Assembly (NCBI GenBank): GCA_027704905.1
Contig: JANIIK010000699.1
Coordinates: forward strand, 40,411-104,410
Direction: 5' to 3'
Length of the DNA: 64,000 nucleotides
Source of the DNA: Muraenolepis orangiensis
Lineage: Eukaryota > Chordata > Actinopteri > Gadiformes > Muraenolepididae
The position numbers and the translations under genes were made by a program. A model generated the notes under the pieces. That model saw nothing but the letters and a program-made list of their open reading frames with translations, was not told where the DNA came from and made no database searches. Of the stretch, positions 1 to 10,535 are shown piece by piece; positions within the stretch are counted from its first letter, which is position 1, and every line of letters starts with the position of its first letter.

Positions 1-68
<68 letters not shown>
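1..68. repeat. (CT)n microsatellite
   Basis: Pure CT dinucleotide run that begins at or before the window edge. Confidence 0.98.
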
Positions 69-531
<463 letters not shown>

Positions 532-605
532 ATCACCATGTTATGATACACGCCACCTCTTGCGCTGCATGCTTCCTCTTTTGAGTCCTCACGGCGAGCA
601 GCCCT

Positions 606-706
<101 letters not shown>

Positions 707-710
707 AAAT

Positions 711-1801
711 GTTAATGTCTTTGGCATGATGTCAGTACTTGTGAAAATGTGGATGAAGCTACTTTACATTTTTATGCGGATGATACCGTGATGTATTGTG
801 CAGGTCCCTCCATTAAGGAGGCTGTTGTTAAATTACAGGCTGCTTTTAACATTATTCAGATGCAGCTCGCTGAGCTTAAGCTTCTTTTAAATGTTGAGAA
901 AACCAAGGTAATGCTCTTTTCAAAAGCTAAAAAGACTCCAGAGACTGCTTTCGATATTGTTACTATGCAAGGACAAGTACTTGACGTGGTTACCTGTTAT
1001 AAATACCTTGGTATCTGGCTTGATGATTGTCTCTCTTTTAAACTTCAGGTCATTCATCTGCTTAAAAAGCTGAGGGTTAGGCTAGGTTTCTTTTTTAGAA
1101 ACAAGTCCTGTTTCTCATTTGAAGCCAGGAAAAGGCTAGTCACTGTGACCTTTTTACCTGTGCTGGACTATGGTGATTTGATTTATATGAATGCACCTGC
1201 CCATTACCTGGAAAAGTTAGATGCTGCCTATCACAGTGCTCTGAGATTTGTTACTAACTGTAAAGCACTTACTCATCACTGTACCCTGTATGCCAGGGCA
1301 GGTCTTCCTTCACTCACTGTACGGAGGCTCAGTCATTGGTACATGTTCATCTACAAAGCCATGCTGGGTAAACTACCTTCTTATATCTGCTCTCTGATCT
1401 CTCGACGAATTGAAAGTACTTATTGCCTGAGATCTCATGATGTGGTTTTATTAAATGTGCCAAGTGCTAGGACTGTCTTAGGGAAGAAAGCTTTTAGTTG
1501 TGCAGCTCCACTAACTTGGAACAGTCTGCAAAAATGTTTAAAACTGAGCACTTTGGTTCCCCTGCATCATTTTAAAACTCGGCTGGGTGACATGCTGTTT
1601 GATACTCATGGTACCTGTCACTGTAAATAGAGTTTGTAAACTGTACCCTGTAATTTATGTTGTATGTCGTCCTTATTGTTGTTCTGTTGTTTTTATGTTA
1701 CATGTGTAACCAATGTGCTGCAGGTCACCCTTGAAAAAGAGATCTTTTGATCTCAAGGGGCTTTTCACCTGGTTAAATAAAGGCTACAAACAAGGCTACA
1801 A
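711..1801 (+). mobile_element. 5'-truncated non-LTR retrotransposon (LINE), CR1/L2-like
   Basis: A LINE fragment holds the 3' part of a reverse transcriptase, a short 3' UTR with AATAAA, and a tail made of a repeated AAGGCTACAAAC unit. It ends directly against the splice donor of the leader exon of an interrupted receptor copy (donor at 1806-1807), so it landed in the first intron of that copy. The 5' boundary is unclear because the CA repeat abuts it. The clade is inferred from the short terminal tail repeat and RT style, not from a search. Confidence 0.8.
749..1630 (+). pseudogene. LINE reverse transcriptase, C-terminal fragment
   Basis: An open frame of 293 codons begins just before the RT catalytic box FYADDTVMY (about residues 8-16). 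It continues through the thumb region (KYLGIWLDD) to a C-terminal domain typical of fish LINEs. The endonuclease and the first half of RT are absent, so this is a dead 5'-truncated copy although the remaining frame is open. The frame extends upstream without an obvious start, so the first codon is arbitrary. Confidence 0.85.
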
Positions 1802-1807
1802 ACTTAC

Positions 1808-2183
1808 TTAAGGAGCTCAGAAGTAAATATCTTGTCACTTTTCACTTTTCACTTGTCACTTTTTCAGTACTCATCTGAATTATTTATTAGTATTTTATTA
1901 CTGCCAATTTTCACTATATGTATTGTTGTATATTGTATATACCCACGTATTACTGTAATAATACTGTAAATTGTGCAATTCATCTGTCTATACATTTAGA
2001 TTTCATTCCGATTTCATTTAGTTATATTTTTATACTAGTTTAGTTTAGTTTGTTGTTATTTAGTTTTAGGTATTGTTTTTTTTTGCGTGCATTTATTCCC
2101 CCTGTTTCAACTGTTGCACCTTAATTTCCCTCAGGATAAATAAAGTCTCTTGAATCTTGAATCTTGAACACCAGCTCCATCAT
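1808..2183 (-). pseudogene. Leader exon of a single-V NITR-like receptor, split by a LINE tail (V0)
   Basis: This is the fourth copy of the leader exon that is intact at 22528-22573, 39016-39061 and 56532-56577. The ATG-ATG start lies at 2178-2183 and the splice donor follows 1808. Between 1838 and 2166 a retroelement 3' end interrupts the signal peptide after about six codons. The V, transmembrane and tail exons would lie at lower coordinates, beyond the CA and LINE insertions or outside the window. The copy cannot make a normal signal peptide. Confidence 0.85.
1838..2166 (+). mobile_element. LINE 3'-end insertion with (GAATCTT)n tail
   Basis: The stretch of about 330 bases ends in AATAAAGTCTCTTGAATCTT and a short tail repeat. 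The same 3' end, with a GAATCT tail, occurs at about 49388-49560. It is absent from the other three leader exon copies, so it inserted after duplication or only in this copy. No coding sequence remains. Confidence 0.8.
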
Positions 2184-2399
2184 TGTCTCTTCTGTTAGTC
2201 CGTCTGGTGTTAACTCAGATGAAGTACGTGGTCTTCATGCAAAGAGGCGGGCTGACTGGTTGCCATGGCACTTTTATCTCATGTTGCATCAAACCAGAGC
2301 TTCCACTGAGGATTTTCATTGTCAAATCTTCAAATGATCGTTCAGTTGCAGCCAGAGGTGTCAACCAAATGTTTGCACTTCTAAAATCTAAATTTGGAG

Positions 2400-2585
2400 G
2401 ATTGAGTCCTCTTTATTGGTCACATGTACACACACAGTGAAATTAGTTTCTCTACATTTAACCCATCCTAGTATTAGTATTAGGTCTGGTGCATTGCTTA
2501 TGGGCATCTTGACAGTGCCCAGGTGTTTCGGGGACTTTGTTCCCAAGCCAAGTCCCGACAGACTGGGCTACTGCCGCCCTAAAAG
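2400..2585 (-). repeat. tRNA-derived SINE (family 1)
   Basis: On the minus strand it reads from GGGCGGCAGTAGC through a region with the text 'aagtccccgaaacacctggg' to a tail near the TGTGTACATGTGACC motif. Related copies lie beside every single-V receptor leader. This copy lacks part of the head seen at 22790-23035. Confidence 0.75.
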
Positions 2586-2984
2586 TTTGAGTTAAAGTTA
2601 CATTTAAAGTGTCCATTATTTTAACACGAATTTTGGAGGAGGAAGAGAAGACGATTCAAGGCCGATTCAGATCAGCTTCAGTGTATTCAAAGTAAACAAT
2701 TCTGTTGTACTTGTGACCTCCTCAATCTGGCGATTTTGAAATGCGGCATTGACCGATTGCCTTGTGAGGTTGCACACCTGTGGGTCATTGTTAATTAGAG
2801 CCCACAGGTTAAACCAGCCACCACACACACACTCGAGGAGAGAGCTCTAGCATGTACCATCTGCTCTGTTCACCATGATTCAAACTCAATTAACCAGATT
2901 CCTCATCACCCTGTGTCCTGTCCCTCAATCAGCAAATTGAATGGCTAGTGGCAGCATAATCTGCTACAGGCACGTTAGACATGT

Positions 2985-3096
2985 TTGATCCCCTGGCTCC
3001 TCCTAGCCGAGTGTCGAGGTGTCCCTGAGCAAGACACCCTAACCCTAACTGCTCCCGATGTGCTGGTGGGCGCCGTCGGTGCATGAATGGGTGAGT

Positions 3097-3158
<62 letters not shown>

Positions 3159-3240
3159 GAGTGGGAGGCTTGACTTGTAAAGCGCTTTGAGTGGCACCAC
3201 TGGTTAGAAAAGCGCTTTATAAATGATGTCCATTTACCAA
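2985..3240 (+). repeat. tRNA-derived SINE (family 2) carrying a (TAA)n expansion
   Basis: It matches the body of the SINE at 12042-12300 (CAAGACACCCTAACCCTAAC through AAAGCGCTTTATAAATG). The body is interrupted by a (TAA)n microsatellite at about 3098-3153. Confidence 0.75.
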
Positions 3241-3959
3241 CTAGCGTTTACCCGTGGTCATAGGCTCCTCCCAAACGGACTGTCACATCGCATGTCATAG
3301 TTCTCCCTTTTACATCCGTTACTAGCAAATATCAATACGTGTGTGTGTGTGTGTGTGTGTGTTCAATATAATTATAGAACATCACTAGGACAGTGAAGCA
3401 AAAGAGAGAGAGTCTCTTGGGGCGGGAGGTGGGCTCATCTCGCGGTAGCTTCCTGTTAACACACCACAGGAAACGGCTTGCACGCACTCCACTGCATTGC
3501 TGGTCTCATCAAAGCCTTTGATAGTAACACTTTAAACCGGCGCATATCGTTCATTTTAATATGGCTGTTGGTATAGAATTGGGTTTGGCCCCAAAGATTA
3601 GTATATTTTGACAAAATAATACAGAGAAAAATCAAAAAGAGAAAAAACTCGGCCTGATTTTGACGTCGATATCCTTATCGTCATTATCGTCATTCTGGAT
3701 ATAATATTATGTTGTACATACTATTTGATATAGTAAACTAATTGTTACCGAATTGTGGTGCTTCAGAAGCTATGTTGTCAGCTACTGCTGCTACCACCCT
3801 TAGAAGGGCACCCTTGAAAAAGTACTCTCTGGTTAAATAAGGGTTACATCAAATTATATATATACTGTATATTTTCTTTAGTAATGCGTCAATTCGGAAT
3901 GGTAGAATAGAACGAAAGAATCAGATGAATTCTTTGTTTATTTTTTTCTTTGTCGGTTA
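3241..3959. other. Intergenic block repeated in each unit
   Basis: The block has close copies at about 25676-26420 and 40961-41700. It includes a short (GT)n run and a GC-rich box followed by CTTCCTGTTAACACACCACAGGAAAC (an ETS-like inverted repeat; two 10-base arms described separately). No open frame of note. The copy here ends at the target site of the nested transposon. Confidence 0.7.
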
Positions 3960-4253
3960 TGGTGCCCTCATACCATAGCATATGCTGAAACCTATGAGTT
4001 GCGTGTAAAACATATTTGTATACGCACCAAACGCAACCAAAATCAACAATTTTGTAAATTTGTAACCTCTTCGACCTATGGGTTGCGTGTGAGTTGCGTG
4101 TGGGTTGTGTGTGGGTTGCGTTCAAAACGTACATGTTGCTTTTGACCTGCGTGCTAGTTGCGTGGTATTTGCGAATATCGGTCACGTGATAAAAACCTAT
4201 AAAAGCGGAGCCGATTCAGTGTTTCCTTCTGATTTGGTCATCGAAGAGTCAAC

Positions 4254-4350
4254 ATGTGTGTGTGTGTGACTGTGTGTGTGTGTGTGTGTGCGCCGGTGTG
4301 TGTGCCGGTGTGTGACTGCGTGTGTGTGCGATTGTGTGTGTGTGTGTGTG
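4254..4350. repeat. Imperfect (TG)n microsatellite
   Basis: GT-rich run inside the outer element, in the position where its inverted sister copy (about 4937) has almost none. Cys-Val repeat proteins predicted from it are artefacts. Confidence 0.9.
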
Positions 4351-5016
4351 CGAATATAATGGGGAAAGCTACCAAGAAATCAGATAAAAGTGACCCCAAA
4401 ACCTGGCCAGATACCTTAAATTTGGACCTGCGATCACCTGCGTTCATAACTTATGAGTTGCGTACCTGTTGCGATCGTGTTGCCTGCGTAGCGTACCTGT
4501 TGCGTCCCTGTTGCGTATAAATTGATCGCAGGCATTCGCAGAGAATTATTGAACATGTTCAAAATTTCCAAACTTATGGTGCCCTCACACCATAGCGATC
4601 ACCAGTTGTGTATGGTTGCGAATAAAAAATAGTGGTCATAAGTTCAGAATGCATCTCACACGCAACTAATAGGTTTTATAGGTTTGAAGTACGCAACAAG
4701 CACGCAGGTGATCGCAGACACATGCAGAGTAAGTTCGGAAATTTTGAACATGTTCAATAAAATTCTCTGCGAATGCCTGCGATCAACTTATACGCAACAG
4801 GGATGCAACAGGTACGCTACGCACGCAACACGATCGCAACAGGTACGCAACTCATAAGTTATGAACGCAGGTCCAAATTTGAGGTGTCTGGCCAGGTTTT
4901 GGGGTCGCTTTTATCTGATTTCTTGGTAACTTTCCCCATGTTGACTCTTCGATGACCAAATCAGAAGGAAACACTGAATCGGCTCCGCTTTTATAGTGTT
5001 GAACTTTCCTGACTAG

Positions 5017-8000
5017 CTTCCAGACCGTAGTCTGGAAGCTAGGAGTATAGCGGCGTACGAGATGGCTGCCGTGTAGCGAGCTCCCGCACGACGACGCAGT
5101 TTTTGTTATTTAGTCTTTTTATCGCAACTATCTTTGTTTTGTTTAGTTAGTAGCACGTTCATTTATGACTTTTGCACACTTCTGGAGATCAGATCGACAG
5201 TCGCTCGCCGCCTACCGGAGTTTTTTCATTCTTTCGACTCGGACGTCCCGCCCGAAGTCACAGCTAGATTATCTCCGACCATCTTGGGCACGATTACACG
5301 CAAGCATCGCAGGAAGAAGCGAGGGAAGTGAGCAGGCGTGCTAGTCAGGCTGAGATGTCGATCCGATCACCCCCCACTACCCACCATTCTATTGGCTAAT
5401 GTACAGTCTCTGGACAATAAGTTAAGCGAGCTACAGGCTCGTATTCAATTCCACCGGGAAACTAAGGACAATTGTATCATCTGCCTTACGGAGACATGGA
5501 TGTCGGAGGGGGTTACCGACGCAGCTATCGAGCCGACGGGATTTTCCGTCCACCGGGCGGACAGAACAAAGGCTCTCTCCGGTAAAGATCGCGGAGGGGG
5601 GGTATGTCTCATGATAAATAGATCTTGGTGCAACCAAAGTCATGTACATCCCCTCAAGTCTTTCTGTTCCCCGGACCTGGAGTACCTGATGCTTATGTGC
5701 CGTCCATACTGGCTACCTTGGGAGTTTACAGCGGTAACCGTGACCGCTGTTTACATTCCCCAACAAGCCAACACGGACACAGCGCTGAAGAAACTGTATG
5801 GGGCTATCAGCGAACAGGAGTCGGCACACCCCGAGGCTGCTCTCATCGTGGCGGGGGACTTCAACAAGGCAAACCTGAAGAAGGTTCTCCCGAAGTTCTA
5901 CCAACACATAACGAGCAACACACGGGGCGAGCGGATCCTCGACCACTGCTACACCCCCCTTGTAGTGATGGCTACAAGGCCCTCCTCCGCACACCGTTCG
6001 GCAAATCAGACCACCGCTCTATCCAGCTACTCCCCGCCTATAGGCAGAGACTGAAGCAGCAATCGATCACTGTGAGGGAGGTCCAATGCTGGTCGGACCA
6101 ATCGGACTCTATGCTGCAGGATTGCCGCGTTGCCTCGGACAATAACATCAATGAGTATGCGTCGTCGGTCACCAAGTTCATCAAGAAGTGCATATATGAC
6201 GTTGTTCCGACCAAGTCGGTTCAGATATATCCCAACCAGAAACCGTGGATTAACGGCGATGTTCGCGCTATATACGAGAGCCCGTTACGACCTCCGCAAG
6301 ACCATCGTCACTGCCAAGCGGGAGTATAGGGACAGAGTGGAGGAGAAATTCAAGAGCCACAACGTGAGCGGTATGTGGCAGGGGCTATAGACGATAACAA
6401 ACTTCAGAGGGAGAACCAGTTGTGTAGAGAACTCCTCTACCTACCTCCCAGGATAGCTAAATACTTTTTTTGCTCGGTTCGACGTGAACGGCAGCCCGCC
6501 GAAGCCAGCGCCGCCTGAGGAGAACAGCCTGCTGAACATCTCGGAGGTGGATGTGCGCCGCACCTTCAAGCGACTGAACATCCGTAAGGCGGCAGGCCCC
6601 GACGACCCGGGCCGCGTCCTCAGAGCATGCCCTGGGCCGCGTCCTCAGAGCATGCGCAGACAAGTTGGCAGGAGTCTTTGCAGACATCTTCAACCTCTCC
6701 ATGTCCCAGGCTGTTGTTCCCGGCTGTTGTTGTCTTCAAGATGTCCACCATCGTGCCTGTCCCTAAACAACCCAAGGTAACATGCCTGAATGACTATAGA
6801 CCTGTAGCCCTCACCTTGATTGTCAGCAAATGCTTCGAGAGGTTGGTCAAGGACTTTATTTGCTCCGTGTTACCTACCACGCTGGACCCATGGCAATTTG
6901 CATATCGTCAAAACAGATCCACGGACGACGCAATTGCCATGGCCCTCCACACTGCCCTTTCCCACCTGGAGGGAAAGAACTGTTATGTGCGAATGCTGTT
7001 TGTGGACTACAGCTCAGCGTTCAACACGATAGTTCCTGTCAAGCTCGACACCAGGCTTAGAGGTCTAGGCGTGCCCCCATCCACGTGCAGCTGGATACTG
7101 GACCTCCTGTCGGACCGCCGCCAGGTGGTGAGGATGGGCAGCACCACCTCAGAGCCACTGACCCTCAACACGGGAGCCCCCCAAGGATGCGTGCTGAGCC
7201 CTCTCCTCTACTCCCTCTACACTCACGACTGCATGGCTATGTACAGCTCCAACGTCATCATCAAGTTTGCTGACGACACGACAGTGATGGGCCTGATCGG
7301 TGGCGACGACGAGACGTCAGGGAGGTCGGATCACTGGAGCAGTGGTGCCAGGAGAACAGCCTCGCCCTCAACGTCAAGAAGACCAAGGAGCTGATCGTGG
7401 ACTTCAGGAAGCAGAGAGGAGAGCACAGCCCTATCTCCATCGACGGTGTTGCAGTAGAGAGGGTCAGCAGCTTCAAGTTCCTCGGCGTGCACATCTCCGA
7501 GGACCTCACATGGTCCACGCACACCACACACGTGGTGAAAAGGGCCCATCAACGCCTCAGGCATCTGAGGAAATTCAGCATGGTCCCCCGCATCCTGAGA
7601 ACATTCTAAAACGGCACCATCGAGAGTGTTCTTACAGCGTGTATCACCGCCTGGTACGGGAACTGCACCGCACTCGAGCGCAGAGCGCTTCAAAGGGTGG
7701 TGCGAACGGCCCAGTATATTGTTGGAGGTGAGCTCCCCTCCCTCCTGGATATATACAACCAGCGGTGTGTGGCCAAGGCCAAACGCATCATAAAAGACAT
7801 TGCCCACCCCAGCCATGAACTGTACTCACTTTTACCGTCAGGCAGGCTATACCGCAGTATCAAGTGTCGTACAAATGGACTCCGAGATAACTTCCACAGT
7901 CAGGCCATCAGGCTTTTGAACAAGGGCGTATAGCATATAACAATGTATATTTTATTACATTGATTTATATATGCATATTGCTCTTTTTCTGTGCCGATAT

Positions 8001-8152
8001 ATTGCATTTTATAAATTGCATTTTTTTAATAAATTTTTATTCAATTTTCATAACTGCTGTCTGTCGTCGGGTATTGCACATAAGATTTTCACACCACTGC
8101 TTTATACTTGTGTAAACTGTGAAGTGACAATAAACTTGACTTGACTTGACTT
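5017..8152 (+). mobile_element. LINE with endonuclease and RT, (TTGAC)n tail
   Basis: Non-LTR element of about 3.1 kb flanked by GACTAG (5011-5016 and 8153-8158). It ends in GTGACAATAAAC followed by TTGAC repeats. A 5'-truncated tail of the same family is present at 15421-15484. Both endonuclease and RT domains can be read but in shifting frames. The clade looks like the CR1/L2/Rex1 group from domain style. Confidence 0.85.
5338..7933 (+). pseudogene. LINE ORF2: endonuclease and reverse transcriptase, multiply frameshifted
   Basis: The endonuclease-exonuclease domain runs from about 5390 (LLANVQSLDNKLSEL) through ICLTETWM, GGGVCLMIN and the AGDFN box at about 5850 to a LDHCYT motif near 5940. 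The frame then shifts around 5960-6000 (FGKSDHRSIQLLPAYRQRL). RT motifs follow from 6740: YRPVALT, FAYRQNRSTDDAI, LFVDYSSAFNTI, GAPQGCVLSPLLYSLYTHD and the catalytic FADDTT at about 7267. The thumb and C-terminal parts are in other frames (7397-7609 and 7697-7933). A short tandem duplication near 6610-6655 adds another break. At least four frame breaks make it inactive. Confidence 0.88.
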
Positions 8153-8504
8153 GACTAGTCGAGGAATACAGGGGATATTCATCCAGGGCCGAAGCACAGG
8201 CTTTGGGTTCAATAACCCACTTAATGAACAGACAGGCAGGGTTTACTTCCGAGAGGGTTGGATTTATTGACAACTTATTCTAGACAGGTGTACATTGCTA
8301 CTACTCCCGTTCACTTTCAGACACACACAGACGCTCGCTCATTCACATCGCGCTCCCACACACACACGCGCCACGCCCCCCTCTCTCTTAAAGGGGTAGG
8401 CAGCCTTTCCCTACATGAAACTACTGGTATAACAATAGGTTTTTATCACGTGACCAATATTCGCAAATACCACGCAACTAGCACGCAGGTCAAACGCAAC
8501 TCGT

Positions 8505-8665
8505 AAGTTCTGCACGCAACCCACACGCAACTCACACGCAACCCACACGCAACCCACAAGCAACTCACACGCAACCCACACGCAACTCACACGCAACCCA
8601 CACGCAACTCACACGCAACCCACACGCAACCCACACGCAACCCACACACAACTCGCACACAACCC
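8505..8665. repeat. 11-base minisatellite in the transposon subterminal region
   Basis: Tandem ACACGCAACCC / ACACGCAACTC units, about 13 copies. The outer sister copy has only a few units near 4085-4125, so the array has expanded in the inner copy. GCAAC and its complement are scattered through both elements, as expected for subterminal transposase-binding repeats (inference). Confidence 0.85.
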
Positions 8666-8670
8666 ATAGG

Positions 8671-9805
8671 CAGTAGCGTGGCGTGGGGAAAATTTTAGGG
8701 GAAGCCAGTTTTTTTGGGTCAATAACGTAACCAGATGAGTGATTACAGCGCCCGGTATCATTTTACACAGTTGTATCATACAGATGCAGGACTTGCACAC
8801 GCCTGTTATCTAACCGACAGGTCCGCACGCACTCTCCAGCCAAAACTCTCTCGTCTTATTAATTTAAGCATTCCCCCCCCCCCCCCAAAATGCATAACCA
8901 GCCGCTCAATGCGCAGTGCAGATTCGGTAATGAATAAAAAAGCTTCAATTTCACAGCACAATCTATGTGATTTTTTGATTTACCGTGCCTCTCAATTGCC
9001 CGTGACAGGTTGGCAAGGTCGATGAATCCTGAAGTTGCCCAAGGATTGTTCAGGGAGCACGAATCCTTGTCAAAAAGAAGACATGGCCAGCAAAATAGAC
9101 GCTGAAGTTCAGCGCTTCCAGTTAGCCACTCCGTGCGGACATAATTGTCCTCATTGAACGTCCGATTCGCTCCCTTTTTCCTCTGTGCACACAGCTCGAG
9201 TGTGGGCATGGGCCTGTCATCTGATTTAATTTTTAGTTGCTGCTGTAGCGGAAGTTTAGTAAAGTTGTATTTTATTAAGTACGCCAAATCTCCACCCTCC
9301 ATAATGCTTAATACTATCAAACGGCGAGGATGACAGTTACAGTACTACGTACTGATGTTGATGTGATTTGATTGGATTGTGAGTCAAGGGATTCCCTTCA
9401 AATCGATCCAATGGGATCAAGGGATCCCATTCCCTTGAAGGGAGGCCAGAGACGGCTGGCATCCCTTGGCATGGCCCTGACCAATCACAGGTTGGCAGGG
9501 GGACATGACGTGGGCCTCATCTGATTGGTCAATCCGGGACAATCCCTCCATTTTTTTTTTCACCAAGGGAAGCTCATTCGGCTGGCCTCCTCAGTTTCAC
9601 CATAACATCTAGGGGGCGCTGTTGTTTCACTCTTTGTAAAATACTCAATGAGAATGGGGGAGAGACGGTCCGGCAGCAACACACAGCAAAGGAGAATTAC
9701 CGATTTATTTATTTTTAATTAAAAAAATGGATTAAAATTATAACTACAATCCGAAAAAACAGGGGAAGCCTGGCTTCCCTTGGCCTCCGGGAGAAAACGC
9801 CACTG
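8671..9805 (-). mobile_element. hAT-type DNA transposon fragment
   Basis: The element starts CAGTAGCGTGGCG and ends CGCCACTG. A perfect 8-base duplication CCCATAGG lies at 8663-8670 and 9806-9813, diagnostic of hAT. It contains one coding segment with a TTF-type zinc finger and no catalytic domain, so it is an internally deleted, non-autonomous copy. Confidence 0.88.
8859..9320 (-). pseudogene. hAT transposase N-terminus (TTF-type / ZMYM1-like zinc finger)
   Basis: The 153-codon frame reads R-T-E-W-L-T-G-S ... RLFCWPCLLF ... W-A-T-S-GFIDL-ANLSRAIERHGKSKNHI. This is the TTF-type finger pattern (W, two Cys, His, terminal SKNH) found at the start of ZMYM1-like hAT transposases. The downstream dimerisation and DDE-type catalytic regions are missing. 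Frame ends in a poly-G/C tract. Confidence 0.8.
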
Positions 9806-10083
9806 CCCATAGGTCGAATAGGTTACAAATTGACAAAATTGTTGATTTTGGTTGGTTTGGTGCGTATACAAATATTTTTTACACGCAACTCATAGGTTTC
9901 AGCATACGCTATGGTGTGAGGGCACCATTACTCTGCGTGTGTCTGCGATCACCTGCGTGCTTGTTGCGTACTTCAAACCTATAAAACCTATTAGTTGCGT
10001 GTGAGTTGCGTTCGGAACTTATGACCACTATTTTTTATTCGCAACCATACGCAACTGGTGATCGCTATTGTGTGAGGGCACCA

Positions 10084-10498
10084 TTATGTAGTAAAGTTAC
10101 CCCTTTGACGTTTTAACCTATGACACCTGTTTAAATTTTAACCCTGATAAAGGCTATATATATATATTTTTTTTTAAATATACATACTTCTTTTTGTAAT
10201 AACAGAAAGAGAAAAGAGAGAGAAAAGAGAAAAAAAGGCTTTTAAATCGAACTACCACAATAAAACAACATACACCAATTGATTAGGCCAGTCTGCCATG
10301 GTTTGCTGAAGCGGATGTTAAAGACATGCACAGGTAGCCTCGTGAATGAACATTGTAGCATTGTCAGCACTTTCTAAACAGCCGACCACACTTAACCTTG
10401 TTTTGTGCCTGAGAGACATGTGGCTGGTGAAGGTCTGCTGCTCTTCACTCACTCAAGACGGCAGACTCTGGGAGGACAGAAGACAGCGGCGAGAGACC
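10084..10498. other. Unit-conserved intergenic sequence
   Basis: Continues the block at 3241-3959 after the transposon nest, with copies at 26415-26761 and 41695-42031. Contains short (TA)n. No gene seen. Confidence 0.6.
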
Positions 10499-10535
10499 AT
10501 GGGCCCCCGCTCAACCCTTCTCCTGTGGGGATTGT
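10499..10535 (+). CDS. Leader-like exon on the plus strand (unit 1)
   Basis: A strong start context (GAGACCATGG) opens a 12-codon hydrophobic leader (MGPRSTLLLWGL), followed at once by a splice donor GTACGT in phase 1. Phase 1 is also the leader phase of the receptor genes in this window. No matching V exon was found on the plus strand downstream before the next minus-strand gene. It is therefore either an orphan exon or the start of a gene whose other exons are lost. Two near-identical copies occur in the other units. Confidence 0.35.

Larger units (their letters stand above)
4997..8434. mobile_element. Solo LTR split by a LINE
   Basis: The LTR starts TGTTGAACTTTCC (4997-5016) and resumes at 8159 to end at TGGTATAACA (8434). 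That gives about 296 bases with TG...CA ends. ATAG flanks it at 4993-4996 and 8435-8438. The uninterrupted site (TTTTATAGGTTTTT) is seen inverted in the outer element at about 4187-4205. No internal retroviral sequence is left. The family is unknown. Confidence 0.7.
4577..9927 (-). mobile_element. Inner copy of the same PIF/Harbinger-like family, inserted inverted
   Basis: Terminal repeats TGGTGCCCTCACACCATAG at 4577 and the inverted form ending at 9927 are flanked by TTA at 4574-4576 and 9928-9930. The site it entered (AACTTACTCTGC in the outer element) is present uninterrupted, in reverse, within the inner copy at about 4725-4740. This shows directly that one member jumped into another of the same family in opposite orientation. 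Its own body is split by a solo LTR with a LINE (4997-8434) and by a hAT element (8671-9805). Confidence 0.8.
3960..10083 (+). mobile_element. Outer PIF/Harbinger-like element, invaded by later insertions
   Basis: It begins TGGTGCCCTCATACCATAG and ends with the inverted form of that sequence. A TTA target duplication lies at 3957-3959 and 10084-10086. The empty site is seen in the duplicated units at about 26415 and 41695 (text TCGTTATGTAG and TCGTATGTAG). A TTA duplication fits the TWA preference of PIF/Harbinger elements. Without its insertions the element is only about 0.77 kb. It has a TATA-like box (TATAAAAGC, about 4199) ahead of a short ATG frame near 4362 (MGKATKKSDKS), but no transposase. 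It is non-autonomous. The superfamily assignment rests on TSD length and sequence only. Confidence 0.75.

Noticed and set aside
4238..4520. Cys-Val-rich frames on both strands
   Set aside because: They read through a (TG)n run in a transposon.
8505..8665. Short-period array looked at as a CRISPR-like array
   Set aside because: Units of 11 bases are contiguous with no spacers and lie in a transposon end of a vertebrate genome.
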